Source: Weissella confusa
Lineage (GTDB): Bacteria; Bacillota; Bacilli; Lactobacillales; Lactobacillaceae
NCBI RefSeq assembly: GCF_004766315.1
Contig: NZ_PVSN01000021.1
Span: 1 to 64,000 of the forward strand
DNA length: 64,000 nt
Direction: 5' to 3'
A program made the translations under genes and the position numbers. A model generated the notes under the pieces. That model saw nothing but the letters and a program-made list of their open reading frames with translations, made no database searches and was not told the origin of the DNA. Position 1 is the first letter of the stretch. Each line of letters begins with the position of its first letter. Shown here one piece after another: positions 16,772-24,884 of the stretch.

Positions 16772-16801
16772 GGAGACACAATTTGAACGGAGAATAGGAC
16801 G

Positions 16802-17638
16802 ATGGCCAAGAAAAAGTATAAGAACAACATTCGACACGCCTATGTATCAGGTGATCCTGATTTAGCACCATTGCTATTGCTACACGGTACTGGTGGAGAT
16901 GAAACGGATTTGCTTGAAATTGCCGAATTTATGGCACCTGAAAATCCAAAGATTTCTATTCGTGGTCGTGTTAGTGAAAAAGGCATGAATCGTTATTTTG
17001 AACGCTACGAAGAAGGTGAGTTCAATCTAGAGTCACTTCACGCAGAAACGGATTGGTTGGTTGATGCGGTTCATGAGCTTTCTAAGCGCTACGAATTGCA
17101 CGAAGAATCAATGATTATGATGGGATTCTCAAACGGGGCGAACGTCGGGGCACACGCCATGATGGCCCGCGAAGATACACCATGGAAGACGGCGTTGCTG
17201 TTCCACGCGATGTCAGTTGAACGCTTGGGTGATGATATTCAAGATTTGACGGATTCACGTGTGTTTGCAACGTTCGGTGAGTTTGACCCAATCATTTCTG
17301 AGACAAACTTTGATATGTTGACTGAAGACTTGCGTAAGGGTGGGGCATTGTTGTCTACGTTTGCGACGAAGACGTCACACACAATGTCACAACCTGAAAT
17401 GCAAGCTGCAAAGCTTTGGTTGGATGCCAACGACTTGTTGGACGTGGATGACGAGCCTGAATGGCCAGCATCATTGATGTACGGCGCGGACGAACATGAT
17501 CACGATCACGGACACGATCATGGTCATGACCATGGACACGACCACCACCACCACGAAGAGGATGACCACGAGTGGCACTACCCAGATGGTCAACCTGCCG
17601 ATGATGAAGATGTAGTGGAAAAGTTGCCCGAAGACTAG
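16802..17638 (+). CDS. alpha/beta hydrolase (MhqD-like) with His-rich tail
   Basis: 278 residues. Residues 1-~220 are a phospholipase/carboxylesterase-type alpha/beta hydrolase: oxyanion-loop LLLHGTGGDE, nucleophile elbow MGFSNGAN (Ser), acid in GEFDPI and His in KTSHTMS. The family includes MhqD, the hydrolase partner of the MhqO dioxygenase in quinone resistance; the broken mhqO-like gene lies just upstream. Residues ~230-260 form an unusual tail with 14 histidines, mostly HD and HG repeats plus HHHH, probably binding Zn, Ni or Fe. It has its own promoter. Cytoplasmic, with no signal peptide. Confidence 0.82.
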   Translation: MAKKKYKNNIRHAYVSGDPDLAPLLLLHGTGGDETDLLEIAEFMAPENPKISIRGRVSEKGMNRYFERYEEGEFNLESLHAETDWLVDAVHELSKRYELHEESMIMMGFSNGANVGAHAMMAREDTPWKTALLFHAMSVERLGDDIQDLTDSRVFATFGEFDPIISETNFDMLTEDLRKGGALLSTFATKTSHTMSQPEMQAAKLWLDANDLLDVDDEPEWPASLMYGADEHDHDHGHDHGHDHGHDHHHHEEDDHEWHYPDGQPADDEDVVEKLPED

Positions 17639-17680
17639 TAAACTTATTCACATAAGAACTAGTTAAGAGGAGATGTCACA

Positions 17681-18022
17681 ATGGCATTTGAAACAACAGT
17701 AAATGTAGCTGGGGATTCAGTAACTTACCACTTTAACCCGCAATTGAAGAAGTATGCATTGGGTGACACGGGCTTCGTGACTAACAACGCTGGTGCGTAC
17801 GTCATGCAACGCTCACTTGAGCCGGCTAAGGGACTTGCTAATGCAATCAAGCTCAAAGTCGTTGTGAACAAGGACTTGACGGGTATGAAAATCAAGACAG
17901 TTAACCCAAATGGGGCAGCAACTGTTAACATTTTCGCCCGCAAAGATAACGAAGAGATGGTCGAGTTGTACCATTTCTACTTGAATGAGCTAGTTGATCG
18001 TGAGATTTTGACGGTCGACTAG
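17681..18022 (+). CDS. DUF1831 family protein
   Basis: 113 residues. The whole length matches the pattern of DUF1831 proteins of lactobacilli (KKYALGDTGF, then QRSLEPAKGL, then VVNKDLTGMKI and VNIF). Function unknown; in many lactobacilli the gene lies beside a cysteine desulfurase gene, hinting at sulfur or Fe-S metabolism, but no such neighbour is present here. The ATG follows agaggagatgtcaca. It is terminated by a strong hairpin. Confidence 0.8.
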   Translation: MAFETTVNVAGDSVTYHFNPQLKKYALGDTGFVTNNAGAYVMQRSLEPAKGLANAIKLKVVVNKDLTGMKIKTVNPNGAATVNIFARKDNEEMVELYHFYLNELVDREILTVD

Positions 18023-18036
18023 GTCGTATATATAGA

Positions 18037-18073
18037 AAAGAGCATTCCAGTCGCGATTGGAATGCTCTTTTTT
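18037..18073 (+). terminator. terminator after DUF1831 gene
   Basis: 13-bp stem aaagagcattcca / ttggaatgctctt followed by seven T. Confidence 0.93.
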
Positions 18074-18532
18074 AAGCACGAAATGTTAAGGAATCCTTTA
18101 GTTTAGGGCTTTTCTGGTAGTCAGCTGCTATCCAAAAGTTAACGAAATGTTGAATCGTTACTTTTATATTGTAACAATCGTGACATAAAAGGGGCCAATA
18201 AACTAAATTTAAACCTAATTTTACGTAATTAGTCCCGAAAAAGCCCGGAATATGGCGAATGTTAACTGGTTAATAATATTTTTTAAAAGACTATTCTAAT
18301 CGACATTTGAGCACTTATTTTTAGTAATATTACGTAAATGTTACACGAAAGGTCGGTTTAGGCAATTATGACGTTACGTAATGACTTCATTTTGTAACAA
18401 AACAACCGCTCTGATTGATAAACTAATACATGTTGTTAAGAGATACAGGTGTCACACATTAGCGATGATCCTAATGGCGTGTACCTGATAGTAATTGAAA
18501 AGATAGAGTTAATTAGAAGGAGAGTTTTTCCC
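18074..18532 (+). promoter_or_regulatory. long A/T-rich control region of the LysM protein
   Basis: 459 gene-free bases. The 8-bp palindrome TTACGTAA occurs three times (18221, 18330, 18374), and TGTAAC-type half sites occur near 18167, 18341 (inverted) and 18395. The latter resemble WalR half sites (TGTWAH), a regulator of wall hydrolases, but no perfect tandem pair is present. I could not assign a single promoter with confidence. aaggag precedes the ATG at 18533. Confidence 0.5.
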
Positions 18533-19342
18533 ATGAATAAGAAGATGATTACTGCATTGACTGTTGCTGGTTTGGCTACGTTCGCTATGGCCGAAAACGC
18601 ATCTGCAGATACGTACACGGTACAATCAGGTGACACGTTGTCACAAATTGCAGCTAACCACAACACGACGGTTGACACTTTGGTTGCCAACAACAACATT
18701 GCTGATGCTAACGTAATCTTCGTTGGTCAACAAGTTGAAATTGACGGTGTTGCTTCAAACGCTTCATACGACGCAACGCAAGCTGATGTTGCTGCTGTTG
18801 TTGCTTCACAAGCACCTGTTACGCAAGAAGTATCATACACGGCACCTGTAACGACTGTTGATTACACAGCACAATCAGAAGCACCAGTTGCACAAGAAGT
18901 ATCATACACGGCACCTGTAACGACTGTTGATTACACAGCACAATCAGAAGCACCAGTTGCACAAGAAGTATCATACACGGCACCTGTAACGACTGTTGAT
19001 TACACAGCACAATCAGAAGCACCAGTTGCACAAGAAGTATCATACACGGCACCTGCCGCAACGACTACGACTACAACGACTGCTGCCGCTTCAGGTTCAA
19101 CTTATGATCAATTTATCGCTGCTGGTGGTACTGATGCTTTGTGGACGGCTATCGTTATGCCTGAATCAGGTGGAAACCCAGATGCATCAAACGGTCAATA
19201 CAAGGGATTGGGTCAAACGAACCAATCATGGGGAACGGGTAGCGTTTCTGACCAAACTGCAGGTATGTTGAACTACGCAACGTCACGTTACGGTTCAGTT
19301 GATTCAGCAATTGCCTTCCGTGCAGCTAACAGTTGGTGGTAA
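18533..19342 (+). CDS. secreted LysM protein with Apf/transglycosylase-like C-terminus
   Basis: 269 residues. Signal peptide at 1-~27 (MNKKMITALTVAGLATFAMA, then ENASA before DTYTV); one LysM domain at ~28-72 (YTVQSGDTLSQIAANHN), which binds peptidoglycan; a low-complexity linker of perfect 23-residue repeats (VSYTAPVTTVDYTAQSEAPV core) at ~98-175; and a C-terminal domain ending GSVDSAIAFRAANSWW. That ending, with MPESGGNPDA and KGLGQTNQSWG, is typical of aggregation-promoting-factor/resuscitation-type wall proteins and may have lysozyme-like activity. Codon bias is strong, so it is probably abundant. Start 18533 gives a clean signal peptide. Confidence 0.88.
   Translation: MNKKMITALTVAGLATFAMAENASADTYTVQSGDTLSQIAANHNTTVDTLVANNNIADANVIFVGQQVEIDGVASNASYDATQADVAAVVASQAPVTQEVSYTAPVTTVDYTAQSEAPVAQEVSYTAPVTTVDYTAQSEAPVAQEVSYTAPVTTVDYTAQSEAPVAQEVSYTAPAATTTTTTTAAASGSTYDQFIAAGGTDALWTAIVMPESGGNPDASNGQYKGLGQTNQSWGTGSVSDQTAGMLNYATSRYGSVDSAIAFRAANSWW
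18824..19052 (+). repeat. perfect 69-bp tandem repeats in the LysM gene
   Basis: The unit beginning caagaagtatcatacacgg recurs at 18824, 18893, 18962 and 19031 (the last partial), exactly 69 bp apart and apparently without substitutions. It encodes 23 residues per unit, so unit gain or loss keeps the frame. Confidence 0.95.
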
Positions 19343-19380
19343 GATACTGCTTTAAATAAGAAAATACATCGATAACACAA

Positions 19381-19417
19381 AACCGCCACACTTCAAATTC
19401 GAAGTGTGGCGGTTATT
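19381..19417 (+). terminator. terminator after the LysM gene
   Basis: 14-bp stem aaccgccacacttc / gaagtgtggcggtt, loop aaattc, short T-rich tail. Confidence 0.85.
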
Positions 19418-19424
19418 TGTTTAC

Positions 19425-19569
19425 TCTGCTTTGTCACAGCAGCTGTTGGTCTAAAACGCCTGACTTCAGTCAGACGTAAGACCAAAGACGCACCTGATAA
19501 GGGCGACTTGGTCACGTCGGAGGTTAAAACCTCCGACATTCTCAGTCTGCTTTATGTGTATCAGCAGCT
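19425..19569 (+). repeat. structured intergenic repeat, long copy
   Basis: Shares two identical blocks with 1992-2030. It contains hairpins ctgac-ttca-gtcag (19460-19473) and tcggaggtt-aa-aacctccga (19517-19536), and GGTCT/AGACC complementary ends around the first one. The unit is flanked by tctgcttt...cagcagct direct repeats at 19425-19444 and 19546-19569. The right end overlaps the 3' end of the minus-strand gene at 19542. No open frame; possibly a small mobile or RNA element. Confidence 0.6.
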
Positions 19570-19802
19570 ACCGGAAACGTTAGGATAGAACCCTTTACAG
19601 GCCACATCCAGTACTTGTCGTTTGCGAGGAGTTGCATTTGTGCTGAATAGACATCGGTCGGTGTTGAAACCGTGGTGATGTCTGTCAGGTGGCTATAATC
19701 AAAACGATTTGGCACCAATATTTGTGAGACAAGGTGGCGGTCATCGTCGATTAAAATGCCTTCACCTTGATCGTCGTTTGCAAGAATAAGTAAACGTTCC
19801 AT
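19542..19802 (-). CDS. hypothetical protein (86 aa)
   Basis: Unrecognised soluble protein, MERLLILANDDQGEGILIDD at the start; acidic, with no membrane segment. ATG 19802 is preferred because acggagcaaatc lies just upstream; an in-frame GTG at 19832 would overlap the neighbouring gene. It starts 19 bases after that gene, so the two are cotranscribed. Its last codons lie within the intergenic repeat at 19546-19569, which may have replaced an older C-terminus. Confidence 0.62.
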   Translation of the reverse strand: MERLLILANDDQGEGILIDDDRHLVSQILVPNRFDYSHLTDITTVSTPTDVYSAQMQLLANDKYWMWPVKGSILTFPVAADTHKAD

Positions 19803-19821
19803 GATTTGCTCCGTTCTATGA

Positions 19822-20472
19822 TTAAATGTCACGGAATAACTCTTGCCAAGCAGCTTTGTTTAACTTCGGCTTCTTACGTCGTGGTTGGCGTTCTTTTGGC
19901 ACGTAGGTTGCTTTCTTGTACTGACGGACAATTTCAGCCTGTACATCCTTTTCCAAAGGTAATTCGTTGGAGACAAAATCAACCGCATCAATCGGGAAGT
20001 CAGGATAGGCGGTGTGGTTATCAATGAACCACGCACGCATTTCTGAATTGAGGCCAGCATGACGACGAATACGCTGCAATAGCTCATCGAGGCCAAAGTC
20101 CAAGTGATGAATCTGAGTCTGCAATTGACGCATCACCGCTTCTGGAATACCGATGTGATCAGCAAAGTGGGTGATGCCGAGCTTAATGAGCTTGCCATCC
20201 TCGTTTTGCAACACATATTGGTGCTTCAATCGGCGACCACAGTCACAATACAACTGTGGTCCAGAGTTACTATCGTAGTTATCGTTGTAGTTGTAGGCAA
20301 CAAATTCCCAATTTTTACCATGGCCAACCAAATTCTGATCAACAAACAGTGATGTGTGTTGATAGCGAATGTGCTGTTTTAAGACAGCCTGCTGTTCGGT
20401 CGTTAAGTTACGCCATGTTTCTTGTCGTCGCTCACGAGTCAGAGCGACTTTTTTTGTTTTTGCAGTTGCCAT
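19822..20472 (-). CDS. conserved hypothetical protein with CDCG motif
   Basis: 216 residues, basic at both ends (ATAKTKKVALTRERR at the start, KERQPRRKKPKLNK near the end). The middle has YCDCGRRLKHQYVLQNE then LIKLGITHFADHIGIP, a compact pattern with a C-x-C pair and nearby His that could bind metal or contact nucleic acid; I recall similar proteins in lactobacilli without a name. Function unknown. It follows nrdI on the minus strand after 49 bases and precedes the 86-residue gene. Confidence 0.65.
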   Translation of the reverse strand: MATAKTKKVALTRERRQETWRNLTTEQQAVLKQHIRYQHTSLFVDQNLVGHGKNWEFVAYNYNDNYDSNSGPQLYCDCGRRLKHQYVLQNEDGKLIKLGITHFADHIGIPEAVMRQLQTQIHHLDFGLDELLQRIRRHAGLNSEMRAWFIDNHTAYPDFPIDAVDFVSNELPLEKDVQAEIVRQYKKATYVPKERQPRRKKPKLNKAAWQELFRDI

Positions 20473-20521
20473 TTGACGCTCCTTTCATGGTTAAATCGCA
20501 TGACAACTATTATACGCTTGC

Positions 20522-20971
20522 TTAGTACCCAGCCTCAACTAGACGTTGATGCATAGCTTTGTAAACGCGTTCTACATCACGTGGTGTGCCACGTAGCTCG
20601 TAGTTAGCGATGACTGGTGCATTAAACGCTTGTGCGTAACGGCGCGCAGTGAGAATGTACTGTGCGTTGAAATTCTTATTACCAGATCCGACGATGCCTA
20701 ATAATTGCTGCGCGTTATCGCCGGCCTCGATTTGGTCGTACAAGGCGTTAGTCATAATTTCATGTACGCCGTTGTCAATCCCATTACCACCATCTAGGTA
20801 CGTTGGGACCAAAGCAAAATAAGGTGCGACTTCATCGGTATCAGCACTGCCGTCCGAAATTTCTACGGGTTCAAACTCAAGTTCACCTTGTTCATGAGCG
20901 TAAGTCACAAGGTTTTTAACGAATGACCGCGTATTTCCGGAAATTGATATATACAAAAGACGAACTTTCAT
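20522..20971 (-). CDS. nrdI: class Ib ribonucleotide reductase flavoprotein NrdI
   Basis: 149 residues. NrdI is a flavodoxin-like protein that feeds oxidant to NrdF to assemble its dimanganese-tyrosyl radical cofactor. FMN-binding start LYISISGNTRSFV, then VPTYLDGGNG and GIVGSGNKNFNAQY are family signatures. ATG 20971 is preceded by gaggaaaacaac; longer in-frame starts add unrelated residues. It is divergent from nrdH rather than part of the nrdHEF transcript. Confidence 0.93.
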   Translation of the reverse strand: MKVRLLYISISGNTRSFVKNLVTYAHEQGELEFEPVEISDGSADTDEVAPYFALVPTYLDGGNGIDNGVHEIMTNALYDQIEAGDNAQQLLGIVGSGNKNFNAQYILTARRYAQAFNAPVIANYELRGTPRDVERVYKAMHQRLVEAGY

Positions 20972-21151
20972 GTTGTTTTCCTCATATGTTTCTTTACCAT
21001 TTATTCCACTATACACTAGCACAATCACAAAAAACACACCCTTTTTGTACATAACGGAAAGTTATATTTAATGATTTTGTAATAAACTATTCGGAAGGTT
21101 GATTTGGCGGTAAATAGCGCTGTCAAGGCTTTTTTCTTCAAAAGTTACGCC

Positions 21152-21180
21152 TTGCATTCTGTTATGTACCTGACTATACT
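21152..21180 (+). promoter_or_regulatory. nrdHE promoter
   Basis: TTGCAT (21152-21157) and TATACT (21175-21180) with a 17-bp spacer, 60 bases before nrdH. Confidence 0.7.
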
Positions 21181-21239
21181 CAGAGACAGATATTAGCAAA
21201 TGTCAGAAAATATAAAACCGAAAGATAAAGGTGAATAAT

Positions 21240-21476
21240 ATGCAAAACGTTACTGTATATACGAATAACAACTGTGTGCAATGCATGATGACAAAGAAGA
21301 CGTTGGCACAATATGGGGTTAGCTACGTTGAAAAGAATGTTGAAGAAGATGAAGCAGCATTGACTTTCTTGAAGGATCAAGGTTACCAAGCTGTACCAGT
21401 TGTGTTCACAAACGATGCTGAGCCGATCAAGGGCTTCCGACCTGACTTGTTGGCACAACTTGCCAAAGCAATGTAA
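21240..21476 (+). CDS. nrdH: glutaredoxin-like protein NrdH
   Basis: 78 residues. NrdH is the thioredoxin-reductase-dependent electron donor of class Ib ribonucleotide reductase. The redox motif CVQC is at residues 12-15; AVPVVF and the C-terminal GFRPDLLAQL are typical. The start ATG 21240 lies eight bases after aaagg; a GTG three codons earlier overlaps that RBS. Confidence 0.95.
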   Translation: MQNVTVYTNNNCVQCMMTKKTLAQYGVSYVEKNVEEDEAALTFLKDQGYQAVPVVFTNDAEPIKGFRPDLLAQLAKAM

Positions 21477-21505
21477 CGACACAAACAGCTAGTTGTTGGC
21501 AATAC

Positions 21506-21552
21506 TACCTAAACGTCGGTGCAGCCATGGGGGTTCCGCTTTACGTTAGGTA
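21506..21552 (+). promoter_or_regulatory. stem-loop in the nrdH-nrdE spacer
   Basis: tacctaaacgt / acgttaggta form a ~10-bp stem with one bulge around a G/C-rich loop, ending 16 bases before nrdE. No T run, so not a terminator; perhaps an RNA-stability or translation element. Confidence 0.5.
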
Positions 21553-21568
21553 ACACGGGGGAAATGAT

Positions 21569-23740
21569 ATGTCACTTGCTACTTTGGACCTAGATAAGGT
21601 CACCTACTTTGATTTAAATAATGAATTGAATATTCCCAAGGATAACAGCATCCAATTGGGAAAGGACAAGGAAGCTTTAGAAGCCTTCTTGGCAGAAAAC
21701 GTTCGACCAAACACGCTCCAATTCGATTCCCTTCGTGATCGCTTCGATTATTTAATCGAACATGATTTTGTGGATCAAAAGATGTTGGACAGTTATTCAT
21801 TTTCGTTCATTGAACGTTTGTATGACTATCTAAAGAGTCAAGATTTCCAATTTAAGTCTTTCATGGCTGCGTACAAGTTTTATGCGCAATATGCTGTTAA
21901 GACTAACGATGGTGATTATTATGTCGAAAACTACATTGATCGTGTTGCTATGAACGCGTTGTTCTACGGCGCTGGTAATGAAGAGTTGGCATTGAACTTG
22001 GCTGATGAAATGATTCACCAACGTTATCAGCCAGCCACGCCATCATTCTTGAACGCGGGTCGTTCACGACGTGGTGAGTTGGTGTCATGTTTTATTTTGC
22101 AAACGACTGATGATATGAATGCAATTGGTCGTGTGATTAACTCAGCATTGCAGTTGTCAAAGATTGGTGGTGGGGTTGGTATTAACCTATCAAACTTGCG
22201 TGAAGCAGGTGCACCAATTAAGGGGATTGCGAATGCCGCTTCAGGTGTTGTGCCGGTGATGAAGTTGTTGGAAGATTCATTCTCATACTCAAACCAAATG
22301 GGACAACGAAATGGGGCTGGTGTGGCTTATTTGTCAGTCTTCCACCCAGACATTATGGGTTTCTTGGCGGCCAAGAAGGAAAACGCGGATGAAAAGGTAC
22401 GTGTGAAGACGTTGTCACTTGGTGTAACCGTACCAGATAAGTTCTACGACTTGATTCGTTCGAACGCTGATATGTTCTTGTTCTCACCTTATGATGTTGA
22501 ACGTGAATATGGTGAGCCATTTAACTACGTTGATATCACGGCCGAGTATGACAACATGGTTCGTAATCCACGTATTAAGAAGACTAAGATTCGTGCGCGT
22601 GACTTGGAAAACGAAATTTCAAAGATGCAACAAGAATCAGGTTATCCATACGTGATTAACATTGATACGGTGAATGCAGCTAATCCAATTCACGGTAAGG
22701 TTGTGTCATCAAATCTTTGCTCAGAGATTTTGCAAGTGCAAAAAGCTTCTGAAATTGGTAATGATCAACAATACTACAAGATGGGGTCAGATGTTTCATG
22801 TAACTTGGGGTCAACTAACATCGTAAATATGATGGAAACGACTGACTTTGAACGTTCAGTGGACACAATGGTTCGTGCGTTGACGTTCGTTTCTGACAAC
22901 TCTAACTTGGATATTGTCCCTTCAGTGCAAAATGGAAATCGTGAATTGCATGCTGTTGGCTTGGGTGCAATGGGGTTGCACGCATTCTTTGCTAAGAACC
23001 ACATGCACTATGGGGATGAAGAAGCGATTGACTTTACCAACGCCTACTTCTTGATGTTGAATTACTACACATTGCTAGCTTCAAATAAGATTGCTAAAGA
23101 ACGCGGTGAATCATTCTTTGAGTTTGAAAAGTCAGCTTATGCCGATGGCTCATACTTCAATAAGTATCTGATGGCTGATTGGTCGCCAAAGACTGATAAG
23201 GTTAAGGCAATTTTTGAGAAGCACCATTTCCCAACTAAGCACGATTGGGCAATGCTCAAGGAATCTATCCAAAAGCACGGCTTGTACAATGCTTATCGTA
23301 TGGCGATTGCGCCAACGGGATCAATTTCATACGTTAATGATTCAACGGCATCTTTGCACCCAATCATTAACAAGATTGAGGAACGTCAAGAAAAGAAGAT
23401 TGGTAAGATTTACTACCCAGCACCGTACTTGGGTACGGATACATTGCCATACTACGAATCAGCGTATAACTTGGATATGCGTAAGGTGATTGATGTTTAT
23501 GCCACGGCACAACAACACATTGATCAAGGGATGGCTTTAACGTTGTTTATGCGTTCAACAATTCCAGCTGGCTTGTATGAGTGGAAGAATGGGCGCACTG
23601 AAAAGATGACGACCCGTGATTTGAACATCTTACGCATGTATGCTTATCACAAGGGCATCAAGTCAATTTACTACGTTCGAACTTATACCGATGACATGGA
23701 AGAGTTTGGCGTGAATGAGTGTGAAAGCTGCTCAATCTGA
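21569..23740 (+). CDS. nrdE: class Ib ribonucleoside-diphosphate reductase, alpha subunit
   Basis: 723 residues, the usual NrdE length. It reduces ribonucleoside diphosphates to deoxyribonucleotides. Visible: PATPSFLNAGRSRRGELVSCFI with one active-site Cys, SKIGGGVGINLSNLR, the NLCSEI segment with the radical Cys, the second redox Cys in SDVSCNLGSTN, the APTGSISY motif, and the C-terminal shuttle pair CESC accepting electrons from NrdH. The short N-terminus lacks the ATP-cone typical of class Ia. Start ATG 21569 has gggggaaa upstream. Confidence 0.97.
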   Translation: MSLATLDLDKVTYFDLNNELNIPKDNSIQLGKDKEALEAFLAENVRPNTLQFDSLRDRFDYLIEHDFVDQKMLDSYSFSFIERLYDYLKSQDFQFKSFMAAYKFYAQYAVKTNDGDYYVENYIDRVAMNALFYGAGNEELALNLADEMIHQRYQPATPSFLNAGRSRRGELVSCFILQTTDDMNAIGRVINSALQLSKIGGGVGINLSNLREAGAPIKGIANAASGVVPVMKLLEDSFSYSNQMGQRNGAGVAYLSVFHPDIMGFLAAKKENADEKVRVKTLSLGVTVPDKFYDLIRSNADMFLFSPYDVEREYGEPFNYVDITAEYDNMVRNPRIKKTKIRARDLENEISKMQQESGYPYVINIDTVNAANPIHGKVVSSNLCSEILQVQKASEIGNDQQYYKMGSDVSCNLGSTNIVNMMETTDFERSVDTMVRALTFVSDNSNLDIVPSVQNGNRELHAVGLGAMGLHAFFAKNHMHYGDEEAIDFTNAYFLMLNYYTLLASNKIAKERGESFFEFEKSAYADGSYFNKYLMADWSPKTDKVKAIFEKHHFPTKHDWAMLKESIQKHGLYNAYRMAIAPTGSISYVNDSTASLHPIINKIEERQEKKIGKIYYPAPYLGTDTLPYYESAYNLDMRKVIDVYATAQQHIDQGMALTLFMRSTIPAGLYEWKNGRTEKMTTRDLNILRMYAYHKGIKSIYYVRTYTDDMEEFGVNECESCSI

Positions 23741-23777
23741 TTAATTGGAATTGCGCACACTAAAAATGCAGAGCTGG

Positions 23778-23838
23778 TATAATCAACACCAGTAGCTCAG
23801 AAAACGGTCAGTGAGTGAATGACTTCCTGGCCGTTTTC
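23778..23838 (+). promoter_or_regulatory. nrdF promoter and 5' hairpin
   Basis: Extended -10 TGG-TATAAT at 23778-23783 (upstream TTGCGC at 23751 is 21 bp away). The predicted RNA starts near 23790 and immediately folds a perfect 12-bp hairpin, gaaaacggtcag (23800-23811) with ctggccgttttc (23827-23838), 15-nt loop. No T tail follows; the RBS aaggaga does. Probably a 5' stabilising or translation-control structure. Confidence 0.65.
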
Positions 23839-23857
23839 GACTGAAGGAGAACATCGA

Positions 23858-24820
23858 ATGACTGAAGGATATGTTGCAATCAACTGGAATAATGTTGAGG
23901 ACGCAATCGACAAGGCGACTTGGGAAAAGTTGACTGAACAATTTTGGCTAGACACGCGTATTCCGTTGTCAAATGACTTGGATGATTGGCGTAAGATGGC
24001 TGAAAACGAACACTACTTGGTGGGTCACGTATTTGGTGGCTTGACGTTGCTTGATACGCTTCAATCACAAGATGGTATGGCATCATTGAAGAAGTCCGTT
24101 CGTACACAACACGAAGAAGCGGTATTGAACAATATCGAGTTTATGGAATCTGTTCACGCGAAGTCATACTCATCAATTTTTGAAACGTTGAACACGCCAG
24201 CTGAGATTGAAGAGATTTTCGACTGGACAAATACCAATGAATTTTTGCAGTACAAGGCGCAACGAATTAACCAGATTTACCAAACTGGGGATGACCTACA
24301 AAAGAAGGTGGCGTCTGTATTCTTGGAAACGTTCTTGTTCTACTCAGGGTTCTACACGCCACTTTGGTACCTAGGCCACAACAAGTTGAACAACGTTGCT
24401 GAAATCATTAAGTTGATTTTGCGTGATGAATCAGTTCACGGAACTTACATTGGTTACAAGTTCCAATTAGGCTTCAATGAGTTGCCTGAAGACAAGCAAG
24501 AAGAAATGAAGATGTGGATGTATGACTTGTTGTTGGATTTGTACAACAACGAAGAAAACTACACGAAGCATCTGTACGATGAAATCGGTTGGACGGAATC
24601 AGTGCTAACATTCTTGCGTTATAACGCAAACAAGGCATTGATGAACCTAGGTCAAGATCCACTGTTCCCTGATGGGGCAGAAGATGTTAACCCAATTGTG
24701 ATGAATGGTATTTCAACGACAACGTCTAACCACGACTTCTTCTCACAAGTCGGAAATGGTTACCGTTTGGGTCAAGTCGAAGTGATGGAAGACGATGACT
24801 ACAACATTGGCTTGGATTAG
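23858..24820 (+). CDS. nrdF: class Ib ribonucleoside-diphosphate reductase, beta subunit
   Basis: 320 residues, ferritin-like. NrdF holds the dimetal site and tyrosyl radical that starts catalysis in NrdE. Metal ligands can be seen in helices with RTQHEEAVLNNIEFMESVHAKSYSS (E and H), ETFLFYSGFY and RDESVHGTYIG (E, H). The C-terminal tail EDDDYNIGLD probably docks on NrdE. Start 23858 follows aaggaga; an earlier in-frame start at 23819 lies inside the hairpin. It has its own promoter besides read-through from nrdE. Confidence 0.96.
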   Translation: MTEGYVAINWNNVEDAIDKATWEKLTEQFWLDTRIPLSNDLDDWRKMAENEHYLVGHVFGGLTLLDTLQSQDGMASLKKSVRTQHEEAVLNNIEFMESVHAKSYSSIFETLNTPAEIEEIFDWTNTNEFLQYKAQRINQIYQTGDDLQKKVASVFLETFLFYSGFYTPLWYLGHNKLNNVAEIIKLILRDESVHGTYIGYKFQLGFNELPEDKQEEMKMWMYDLLLDLYNNEENYTKHLYDEIGWTESVLTFLRYNANKALMNLGQDPLFPDGAEDVNPIVMNGISTTTSNHDFFSQVGNGYRLGQVEVMEDDDYNIGLD

Positions 24821-24821
24821 G

Positions 24822-24850
24822 TTGCATTACAAAAATTAAAATGTTATCAT
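24822..24850 (+). promoter_or_regulatory. promoter of the trpXYZ leader
   Basis: TTGCAT (24822-24827), 17-bp spacer, TATCAT (24845-24850) with an extended TG element. It starts two bases after nrdF ends. Confidence 0.7.
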
Positions 24851-24884
24851 AATTCTCAAGATGAAACGTTAGGTGGAAACAGTT

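Noticed and set aside
18824-19052. CRISPR array
   Set aside because: The repeats are contiguous 69-bp units without spacers and lie in frame within a coding sequence.
18819-19061. 80-aa minus-strand ORF with perfect peptide repeats inside the LysM gene
   Set aside because: It is the antisense shadow of the 69-bp repeats; no RBS or terminator of its own.
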